Positions 8,556 to 15,077 of a DNA stretch of 34,065 bases are shown piece by piece. A program made the position numbers and the translations under genes. This stretch comes from Massilia arenae (GTDB lineage Bacteria; Pseudomonadota; Gammaproteobacteria; Burkholderiales; Burkholderiaceae_D): positions 1 through 34,065 of the forward strand of contig NZ_VPFD01000039.1 in NCBI RefSeq assembly GCF_008014745.1. The letters are read 5' to 3'. The notes under the pieces were generated by a model. That model saw only the letters and a program-made list of their open reading frames with translations. It ran no database searches and was not told the DNA's origin. Position 1 is the first letter of the stretch, and every line of letters starts with the position of its first letter.

Positions 8556-9425
8556 CTATCGCTTGTGCTCGGTGCGCCATGCGCCCGGCGCCAGGCCCAT
8601 CATTTTGCGGAACGTCCTGCCAAAGTGGACCGGATCCGCAAAGCCGGTGGCGTGCGCCACCTCGCCAAGGCTGGCATCGGAAGCGGACAGCAACAGCTGC
8701 GCGCGCCGGATGCGCGCGTCGAGCTGCCATTGGTAGGGCGCGAGGCCGGTCGATATCTTGAACGCGCGGCTGAAATGGGCTTGCGACAGATTGACCAGCG
8801 TTGCCAGGGTGTCGAGCTCGATACGGTGCGGGAGATTCGCATCCATATAGTCGATCACCCGTCGCAGCTGCCATGGCGCGAGTCCACCGGCTTTGAATTC
8901 CGTGATGCGCGGCGCTGCGAACAGCTGGGACGACACGGCGGTAATGATGCCGTCGCCGTATAGATGCATCGACGGGTCGGGATTGTGGACTGCCTCGGAA
9001 AGCAGCTTGACCAGATTCCAGATCCGGTCATTGGCAAAGCGCAGCCTCGGAACGCCGATCCGGTCCGGGTCCAATGTCGTTTCCAGGCGTTCGCTCAAGA
9101 CGTCGAGGTCGAACATGAGCACGGCGTCGACGACGCGCCGCGCGTATTTTGTGTGGCCCCAGATCTCCATGCCGGCCGGCGCGAAATACATATGTCGCGG
9201 CACATGCTCGACGGGGCACGGTCGATGCGGTTGAAGACGCGGCTCGCATGCGCCTCCGTGCTCTTCGAGCACGACGCTGAGGCGTGCGTGATCGCGGTGC
9301 GGAAGGACGCTCGTGCCTTCGCCGTCACAGTCGTAGCCGGTGACAAGCAGCTGGACGCCGCTCCACGCGCGCCCCGCCTGCGTCAGGCCGATGATATTGT
9401 GGGGAAGTGGCGGGAGCATGGCCAT
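8556..9425 (-). CDS. AraC family transcriptional regulator
   Basis: The 289-residue regulator has a cupin-like N-terminal sensing domain with metal-site-like His residues (about 40-130: 'LPHRDHARLSVVLEE', 'YFAPAGMEIWGH'), a linker, and a C-terminal pair of helix-turn-helix motifs (about 190-289: 'LATLVNLSQAHFSRAFK' and 'LGEVAHATGFADPVHFGRTF'). The effector is not identifiable. Position just upstream of proVWX on the same strand makes control of osmoprotectant uptake possible but unproven. The ATG at 9425 has no nearby Shine-Dalgarno. A good AGGAG (9448-9444) instead sits 6 nt before an in-frame ATT at 9437, so translation may start four codons earlier at an AUU codon. Confidence 0.88.
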   Translation of the reverse strand: MAMLPPLPHNIIGLTQAGRAWSGVQLLVTGYDCDGEGTSVLPHRDHARLSVVLEEHGGACEPRLQPHRPCPVEHVPRHMYFAPAGMEIWGHTKYARRVVDAVLMFDLDVLSERLETTLDPDRIGVPRLRFANDRIWNLVKLLSEAVHNPDPSMHLYGDGIITAVSSQLFAAPRITEFKAGGLAPWQLRRVIDYMDANLPHRIELDTLATLVNLSQAHFSRAFKISTGLAPYQWQLDARIRRAQLLLSASDASLGEVAHATGFADPVHFGRTFRKMMGLAPGAWRTEHKR

Positions 9426-9745
9426 TGGGACGGAAATAATGTTCTCCTAAGACTGGCATCGTCGATGACGACAATTGGCGGAATGGATGCGGCCTCGGGT
9501 CCGGCGCAGCAGGAATGAACCATCGATAGCAGGATTGAACATTGTCGCGCCTATATCGGATTGGTATCGTTCTGTCTCCAATGCCGAGGCGCAAGGACGA
9601 TTCTGCTGGCCTCGCGTCGTGCGCGCTAGTGCCGTTCCCGGACACGCTGTGTTGCGCATCCGGGAACGCTAGGGCCTGCCGTTGCGCATGGCTCAATGTC
9701 AGTTAAATGTATGCATCAAATGAATGAGATAAGCGAGGAGAGTTG
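9426..9745. other. divergent intergenic region, araC-type regulator / antiporter
   Basis: About 320 bp without a recognisable gene. It should contain the promoters of both flanking genes, but I see no convincing -35/-10 pair on either strand. The only clear structure is the inverted repeat at 9633-9668. Short open frames here have no recognisable protein features. Confidence 0.5.
9633..9668. repeat. 10-bp inverted repeat with 16-nt loop
   Basis: CGTTCCCGGA (9633-9642) pairs with TCCGGGAACG (9659-9668). There is no T-tract, and the location between divergent genes argues against a terminator. The arm shares CGTTCCCG with the REP-like unit at 157-180, so it may be a diverged member of that repeat family. 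Confidence 0.45.
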
Positions 9746-11509
9746 ATGGCTGGAGCAAGCCTGGGGCAGACGATCGGCCCGGTGGTCGTCCTGATGGGGG
9801 CAGCCGTGATCGCCGTGCCGTTGTTCCGGCGGCTGGGCCTTGGCGCGGTCCTTGGTTACTTTGGAGCGGGCATCCTGGTGGGACCGTCGGTGCTGGCCCT
9901 GGTCACCGATGCGCGCTCGATCCTCCATATCTCCGAGCTGGGCGTGGTGATGTTCCTGTTCGTGATCGGGCTGGAACTGCGGCCGCACAAGCTGTGGGCG
10001 ATGCGTGGCCAGATCTTCGGCCTGGGCCTGGCCCAGGTGTCCGCCGCGACCGCCGCGCTGGCGCTCACCGGCTATGCGATGTTTGGCCTGTCCGGGCCGG
10101 CCGCTTTCGTCGCCGGCGCGGGCTTCGTCCTGTCCTCGACCGCCGTCATCATGACAGCGCTGCAGGACCGGGGCGAGATTGCCAGCGAGCAGGGGCAGAA
10201 GTCGGTCGCCATCCTGTTGTTCGAGGACTTGATGATCGTGCCGCTGCTGGCGGTGGTCGCCTTCCTGGCGCCGCCGCTGCAAGGGCAGCAAGGGCAGGGG
10301 TGGTCCGACCTGCTGCTGGCGATCGGCGCGCTGGCGGTGCTGCTGGGCGTGGGGCGCTGGGGACTCGACCCGTTCTTCGCCTTGCTGGCCAGGTCGCGCA
10401 CGCGCGAAGTCCTGACCGCGGGCGCGCTGCTGGTGGTCCTGTGCGCGGCGCTGCTGATGGAATTCGCCGGCCTGTCGATGGCGATGGGCGCCTTCCTGGC
10501 CGGGGTGATGCTGTCGAGTTCGAGCTACCGGCACCAGATTGAAAGCGATATCGAGCCGTTTCGCGGCCTGCTCATGGGGCTGTTCTTCCTGGCGGTGGGC
10601 ATGTCGCTCGACCTGGCCATCGTCGCGGCCGAATGGCGGCTGTTGCTGTCCATGCTGTTCTGGTTCATGGTGGCGAAGGGCATCGTCGTTCACGTGGTCG
10701 CGCGCCTGTTCGGCGCCAGCAAGCATCAGGCCCTGCACCGCACCTCGATGTTCCTGCAGGGTGGCGAGTTCGCCTTCGTGCTGTATGCCGCCGCGCTCTC
10801 GGCCGGCGTGCTCGACGAACGCGAAAACGCCTTGTTCGCCACCGTCGTGATCCTGTCGATGGCGCTCTCGCCCCTGCTGACGCTCGTGACCGACCGCCTC
10901 TTGCGGCATGAAAAATCGATGGACGGCGTCGAGCATGCGCACGACCTGAAGGGGAGGGTGCTTCTCATCGGCTTCGGCCGCTTCGGTCAGATCGCCTCGC
11001 AGGTGCTGCTGTCCAGCGGCGTCAGGCTGGCGGTGATCGACAAGGATCCCGACCGCATCCGCGTTGCGCAGCGCTTCGACTTCAAGGTGTTCTTCGGCGA
11101 AGGGACGCGCTTCGATACCCTGCGCCACTCCGGCGCCGCCGAAGCCGATGCGATCATGGTGTGCATCGACGAGCCCAAGGCCGCGAACGACATCGTGGCG
11201 CTGGCAAGGCGCGAGTTCCCCCAGGCCCGGCTGCTGGTGCGCAGCTACGATCGTGACCACGCCCTTACCCTGATCCGCGCCGGCGTCGACTACCAGATTC
11301 GCGAAACCGTGGAATCGGCCTTCCTGATGGGCGCCGAGGGGCTGCGAGCGCTGGGCTTCGCCGAGGCCCAAGTGAAGGAGGCGGCGATGGATACCCGCCG
11401 GCGCGATGCCGAGAGGCTTGCCGCGCAAATTCACGGCGACGAACTGTCGGGCCGCGATCGCCTGCACCTGCCTGGCATGCCGCAGCCGCTGGACAAGCCG
11501 TCGGCCTAG
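9746..11509 (+). CDS. KefB/KefC-like monovalent cation:proton antiporter (CPA2 family)
   Basis: This 587-residue inner-membrane protein combines about a dozen hydrophobic segments (roughly 1-385) with a cytoplasmic RCK/TrkA-N nucleotide-binding domain starting near 395 (VLLIGFGRFGQ, a GxGxxG Rossmann fingerprint, with the acidic VIDKD about 25 residues later). The membrane half shows CPA2 features such as FVIGLELRP and the GFVLSSTAVIM / FEDLMIVPLL helices. Kef systems exchange K+ for H+ under electrophile or pH stress. The gating ligand and ion are not determinable here. ATG at 9746 is chosen over a TTG at 9743 because AGGAG at 9736-9740 gives 5-nt spacing. No KefF/KefG-like subunit lies beside it. 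The next gene is a LysR regulator. Confidence 0.9.
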   Translation: MAGASLGQTIGPVVVLMGAAVIAVPLFRRLGLGAVLGYFGAGILVGPSVLALVTDARSILHISELGVVMFLFVIGLELRPHKLWAMRGQIFGLGLAQVSAATAALALTGYAMFGLSGPAAFVAGAGFVLSSTAVIMTALQDRGEIASEQGQKSVAILLFEDLMIVPLLAVVAFLAPPLQGQQGQGWSDLLLAIGALAVLLGVGRWGLDPFFALLARSRTREVLTAGALLVVLCAALLMEFAGLSMAMGAFLAGVMLSSSSYRHQIESDIEPFRGLLMGLFFLAVGMSLDLAIVAAEWRLLLSMLFWFMVAKGIVVHVVARLFGASKHQALHRTSMFLQGGEFAFVLYAAALSAGVLDERENALFATVVILSMALSPLLTLVTDRLLRHEKSMDGVEHAHDLKGRVLLIGFGRFGQIASQVLLSSGVRLAVIDKDPDRIRVAQRFDFKVFFGEGTRFDTLRHSGAAEADAIMVCIDEPKAANDIVALARREFPQARLLVRSYDRDHALTLIRAGVDYQIRETVESAFLMGAEGLRALGFAEAQVKEAAMDTRRRDAERLAAQIHGDELSGRDRLHLPGMPQPLDKPSA

Positions 11510-11519
11510 CCGCCGACGG
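11498..11519 (+). terminator. hairpin spanning the antiporter stop codon
   Basis: CCGTCGGC (11498-11505) and GCCGACGG (11512-11519) form a perfect 8-bp stem with a 6-nt loop that contains the TAG stop (11507-11509). There is no T-run, so it is at best a weak or Rho-assisted terminator. Confidence 0.35.
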
Positions 11520-11564
11520 CGGTATCATCTGGCGAGGCCATGTGGCGCAACGGGGAGCATCGTA

Positions 11565-12503
11565 GTGGATATCGAAGAGCTGCAGACATTCGTGGAAGTC
11601 GCCGACGCCGGCGGCATTTCGGCGGCCGCGCTCCGGCTTGGCGTATCGAAGTCGATCGTCAGCCGGCGCCTGGCCCGGCTGGAGGAGGAGCTGGGCATCC
11701 AGCTGCTGTCGCGCACCACCCGCGGCGCGGCGCTCACCGAAGCCGGCGCCACCTTCCGCGACTACGCGGCCAGGGTCTGCGCCGAGATCGCCCTGGCGCG
11801 CGAGACGATCCTGCCCGCCGGCGAACTGCGCGGCCGCCTGCGCATCGCAGCGCCGCTGTCGTTCGGGCCGACCCACTTCGCGCCGGTGCTGGCGGAAATG
11901 GCGCGGCTCCATCCGCGGCTGCACGTCCACACCTGCTACAGCGACCACAATGTGGACCTGATCGCGGACGGCTACGACTGCGCGATTCGGGTCGGCTACC
12001 TGCAGGATTCCAACCTGGTGGCGCGGCGGATCGGACCGATCTATGGACTCGTCGTCGCGAGTCCCGCCTATATCGCCGCCCACGGAGCGCCCGAGACGCC
12101 GGACCAGCTCTTGTCGCACCAGGCCCTCATGCAGGGCACCGAGGCCTGGCAATTCCTGGATGGCGAGAAGATCGTGTCGGTCCGGCCCCAGGGACGCTTC
12201 AAGGCGGACAACGGCACCGCGCTGGTCGCGGCCGCGCTGGCGGGGGTGGGCGTCGCCTATCTTCCCTATGGCTTGATGCATGAGCACCTGGATTCCGGCG
12301 CGCTCGTACCAGTCGTGACGCGCTACCCGCTGCCGCCGGCCGGCGCCTATGTCGTGCGCCCGCCGGGCCAGCATCCGGCGCGCAAGATCCGCATCCTGAC
12401 CGATCTGCTGGTGGCGTATTTCGACACCAAGCCGCCGATCGCCAGAGCCTGGCCCCGCGCCCAGGCCTTCCCTCAATTGACCAAGGAGCAAGGAAAACCA
12501 TGA
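11565..12503 (+). CDS. LysR family transcriptional regulator
   Basis: The 312-residue protein has the LysR N-terminal winged helix-turn-helix (ELQTFVEVADAGGISAAALR, then SKSIVSRRLARLEEELGIQL, residues 5-50) and a two-lobed periplasmic-binding-like effector domain (about 88-295, starting GRLRIAAPLSFG). This is the CrgA/DsdC-like short-effector layout common in Burkholderiales. Start: GTG at 11565 with GGGGAG 7 nt upstream; sequence ahead of it in the same frame is not LysR-like. The stop overlaps the pirin start (ATGA), so regulator and pirin are cotranscribed in the same direction. Pirin is a likely cotranscribed partner. The inducer is unknown. Confidence 0.92.
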   Translation: MDIEELQTFVEVADAGGISAAALRLGVSKSIVSRRLARLEEELGIQLLSRTTRGAALTEAGATFRDYAARVCAEIALARETILPAGELRGRLRIAAPLSFGPTHFAPVLAEMARLHPRLHVHTCYSDHNVDLIADGYDCAIRVGYLQDSNLVARRIGPIYGLVVASPAYIAAHGAPETPDQLLSHQALMQGTEAWQFLDGEKIVSVRPQGRFKADNGTALVAAALAGVGVAYLPYGLMHEHLDSGALVPVVTRYPLPPAGAYVVRPPGQHPARKIRILTDLLVAYFDTKPPIARAWPRAQAFPQLTKEQGKP

Positions 12504-13396
12504 TTGACATGATCATCGAACAGCGCCGCCGCAGCCTGGGCGGCAGTTTCGAAGTTGGCCGCGTGCTGCCGTTCGCAAAGCAGCGCATGGTAGGACCGTT
12601 CATCTTCTTCGACCATATCGGGCCGGTCGACCTGGCGCCGGGCCTCGACCGCAGCGCCGACGTGCGCGCGCATCCGCATATCGGCCTGTCGACGGTGACC
12701 TATCTGTTCTCGGGCCGGATCATGCACCGCGACAGCGTGGGCGTCGAACAGGAGATCCATCCGCACGAAGTCAACTGGATGACCGCGGGCAGCGGCATCA
12801 CGCACAGCGAGCGCTTCGAGCACGCGCGGGCGCATGGCGACCACCTGCACGGCATCCAGGCCTGGGTCGCGCTGCCGAACGGAATGGAAGAAATCGCGCC
12901 GTCGTTCTCGCACCACTCCGGCGCCGACCTGCCGCAGTGGAAGGATGGCGGCGTAACCGGCCAGCTCATCGCCGGCAGCGCCTATGGCCTCTCCGCCGCC
13001 GCGAAAACCTGTTCGCCGCTGTTCTATGCCCACCTCGACATGCAGCCGGGATCGACCGCCGAGATCCCAGGCGGCTACAAGGAGCGCGCCCTGTACATCG
13101 CCACCGGCGCAGTGGAAATGGACGGCATGCGCCACGAGAGCGGCCGGATGCTGGTGCTGGGGACGGCGGCGTCGCGCGTCAAGGCGCTGGAGCATGCGAC
13201 GGTGATGGTGCTCGGTGGGGACCCGGTTGGCGAGCGCCATCTGTACTGGAATTTTGTGTCGTCCTCGAAGGACCGTCTGGCGCAGGCGGCGGCCGACTGG
13301 CAAGCGGGCAGGATGAAGCTGCCGGATGCGGACGACAAGGAGTTCACCCCGCTGCCGGATTCGCCCCCACCGCCGGTGCCGCAGGCCATGTCGTAG
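12500..13396 (+). CDS. pirin family protein
   Basis: The 298-residue bicupin protein has the pirin N-terminal metal site His58-Pro-His60 (RAHPHIGLSTVTYLFSG) and His102-Ser-Glu104 (GITHSERFE), followed by the pirin C-terminal cupin domain. Bacterial pirins bind Fe or other divalent metals. Some show quercetin dioxygenase activity or modulate central metabolic enzymes, and the substrate here cannot be predicted. AGGA lies 5 nt before the ATG, which overlaps the stop of the LysR gene. Its 3' end overlaps the convergent MaoC-like gene by 53 bp. Confidence 0.92.
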   Translation: MIDMIIEQRRRSLGGSFEVGRVLPFAKQRMVGPFIFFDHIGPVDLAPGLDRSADVRAHPHIGLSTVTYLFSGRIMHRDSVGVEQEIHPHEVNWMTAGSGITHSERFEHARAHGDHLHGIQAWVALPNGMEEIAPSFSHHSGADLPQWKDGGVTGQLIAGSAYGLSAAAKTCSPLFYAHLDMQPGSTAEIPGGYKERALYIATGAVEMDGMRHESGRMLVLGTAASRVKALEHATVMVLGGDPVGERHLYWNFVSSSKDRLAQAAADWQAGRMKLPDADDKEFTPLPDSPPPPVPQAMS

Positions 13397-14231
13397 CATC
13401 CCACCTGCCGCGGAGGGCGGTGCGGCCGTCGCACACGGCAATGAACTCGTTGCCTGCGTCATCCAGGTGCAGTGTGACTTTCGAGTCCAAGGGAACCGGT
13501 TGCAGGAAGCGGCACCAGACCGCGGCGATGTCGCGGCCCGTCGCTGCCTGCAGCAGTGAACAGGCTTTCGCCAGTGTGTGCGCGCCGTGGATGATCGGCG
13601 CGCGCATCCCCATCAGTCGCGCCGACCATGGCCATAGGTGGATCGGATTCCAGTCGCCCGACAAGGCCGCATAGCGCCGTCCGGCGTCACGCGCGACCGT
13701 CCACCCTCCAAGCGCCTTGCCATGCGGCGCCTCGGGCTGCGGCGCATCGCGGCCCGAGCGGCTGCCGCGCCGGATCAGATAGGTGCTATCGCAGGAAAAG
13801 GCCAGCCGTTCGCTATCGAAGGCGCGCGTCTCCAGCACCGCATGCAGCGCGCCGTTCGGGGCAGGGGGCGGCAGTTGCAAGGCGGTCGTCAGCGCCAATG
13901 GCGCGTCAGGCACGACCGGGCCGTGCATCGCCAGCCGGTTCTCGACATGGATCAGGCCTGGAATGCGAAATGGGATCGGGCAGGCCAGCATGGTCGCCAG
14001 CTGCGCGCGCTGTGCCAGCAGGTACAGGAAGGTAAGCGGAACCGCATCGCCTTTGAATCCAAACGCGGCGTTATAGCGGCGCAGGTGATCGCGGTCGATC
14101 CGGTCGAGGCGCCAGGTGGCGCTAGCCTGGCCGGTCGACGCGCGTGCCGGACGCTTGAGCAGCGCCCGCAGCAGCATGGCTCCGCCAAAAGGAGGAAGCG
14201 ATGCTAGGGAAGATAGGGGCGGAGTGCTCAT
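13344..14231 (-). CDS. MaoC-like (hotdog-fold) dehydratase/hydratase
   Basis: The 295-residue protein carries the hydratase-2 signature in its C-terminal half: YAALSGDWNPIH with Asp193 and His198, followed by a G-x-x-APIIHG block. This is the catalytic Asp/His pair of (R)-specific enoyl-CoA hydratases. The N-terminal half (about 35-155) looks like a second, non-catalytic hotdog, giving the double-hotdog length of eukaryote-type MFE-2 hydratases and their bacterial homologues. The likely reaction is reversible hydration of an enoyl-CoA, possibly feeding fatty acid or PHA metabolism. ATG at 14231 is preferred over one at 14303 because the added residues look unstructured. Neither has a clear Shine-Dalgarno. 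The 3' end overlaps the pirin gene by 53 bp. Confidence 0.85.
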   Translation of the reverse strand: MSTPPLSSLASLPPFGGAMLLRALLKRPARASTGQASATWRLDRIDRDHLRRYNAAFGFKGDAVPLTFLYLLAQRAQLATMLACPIPFRIPGLIHVENRLAMHGPVVPDAPLALTTALQLPPPAPNGALHAVLETRAFDSERLAFSCDSTYLIRRGSRSGRDAPQPEAPHGKALGGWTVARDAGRRYAALSGDWNPIHLWPWSARLMGMRAPIIHGAHTLAKACSLLQAATGRDIAAVWCRFLQPVPLDSKVTLHLDDAGNEFIAVCDGRTALRGRWDATTWPAAPAVGANPAAG

Positions 14232-14339
14232 CGGCGCAGGATAACATTCCCCCCTCGGATCCTGACACAGCAAAATCAGTCTGCTAAGCGCAGGAACCGT
14301 CATTGTCGCTAGATCATCATGTTGCTACCTTATTGCTTC

Positions 14340-14361
14340 CCAAGCGCGCCCCGGCGCTTGG
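14340..14361 (+). promoter_or_regulatory. hairpin in the leader of the isochorismatase-family gene
   Basis: CCAAGCGC, a GCCCCG loop and GCGCTTGG form a perfect 8-bp stem ending 7 nt before the AAGGA ribosome-binding site (14369-14373). It could stabilise the mRNA or tune translation. The role is unknown. Confidence 0.35.
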
Positions 14362-14381
14362 TCAATTTAAGGATAGACAAA

Positions 14382-15026
14382 ATGAGCAAGAATGGACTCA
14401 AGGCGCTTCTGCGTCCAGAAGACAGCATCGTCGTTCTCATCGACCACCAGCCATTCCAGTTCGCCTGCCTGAAAAGCCATGAGCCGACCATGATCATCAA
14501 TAATGTGGTTGGCCTGGCCAAGGCGGCGAAAGTCTTCAATGTGCCGACGATCCTGACCACCGTGCTGGAAGAACGCGGCGGTTATCTCATCAAGGAACTG
14601 CAGGCAGTCTTCCCGGAACAGAAGCCCATCGACCGCACCTTCATCAACACCTGGGAAGACACCAAGGTCACCGACATCGTGAAAAAGAGCGGCCGCAAGC
14701 AGCTGGTGCTCGCCGGTCTGTACACCGAGATCTGCCTGGCGATGCCGGCGATCCAGGCTGCAGGCGAAGACTACGATGTCTTCGTCGTCACCGACGCATC
14801 CGGCGGCGTGAGCGAGGAAGCGCACGACATGGCCGTGCGCCGCATGGTCGCAGCCGGCTGCACGCCGATCACCTGGTTTGCCATCGTGTCCGAGTGGCAG
14901 CGCGACTACGCACGCGAGAGCACGCTCGAGGGCGTCACCAACATCATCTACGAAAACGGCGGCGCCGCCTCGGTGGCCCTGTCGTGGGAAACCCAACTGC
15001 TGGCAGCACCCCGCGCCAAAAATTAG
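14382..15026 (+). CDS. isochorismatase-family cysteine hydrolase, YcaC-like
   Basis: The 214-residue cytoplasmic hydrolase closely follows the layout of E. coli YcaC. Asp21 lies in VVLIDHQPFQF, there is a middle Asn-Thr-Trp-Glu-Asp segment, and the nucleophile Cys118 lies in LAGLYTEICLAMPA followed by DVFVVTDASGG. The Asp-Lys-Cys triad is typical of isochorismatase-like amidohydrolases. YcaC-type proteins have no settled physiological substrate. Start: ATG at 14382 with AAGGA 8 nt upstream; the in-frame ATG at 14319 adds sequence with no family resemblance. It is convergent with cphA, and a shared terminator follows. Confidence 0.9.
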   Translation: MSKNGLKALLRPEDSIVVLIDHQPFQFACLKSHEPTMIINNVVGLAKAAKVFNVPTILTTVLEERGGYLIKELQAVFPEQKPIDRTFINTWEDTKVTDIVKKSGRKQLVLAGLYTEICLAMPAIQAAGEDYDVFVVTDASGGVSEEAHDMAVRRMVAAGCTPITWFAIVSEWQRDYARESTLEGVTNIIYENGGAASVALSWETQLLAAPRAKN

Positions 15027-15027
15027 G

Positions 15028-15072
15028 CGTACCGGGATAATCGGGGACGGCCAGGCCGTCCCCTGCGGTACG
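15028..15072. terminator. bidirectional terminator between hydrolase gene and cphA
   Basis: Two nested stems lie here: outer CGTACCG (15028-15034) with CGGTACG (15066-15072), inner GGGGACGGCC (15043-15052) with GGCCGTCCCC (15054-15063). It fills the 51-bp gap between two convergent genes. It is GC-rich with no T-run. Confidence 0.6.
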
Positions 15073-15077
15073 ACGAC

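Noticed and set aside
9716..11467. A 583-codon minus-strand frame opposite the antiporter gene
   Set aside because: His/Gln/Arg-rich with no domain. The plus-strand antiporter is unambiguous.
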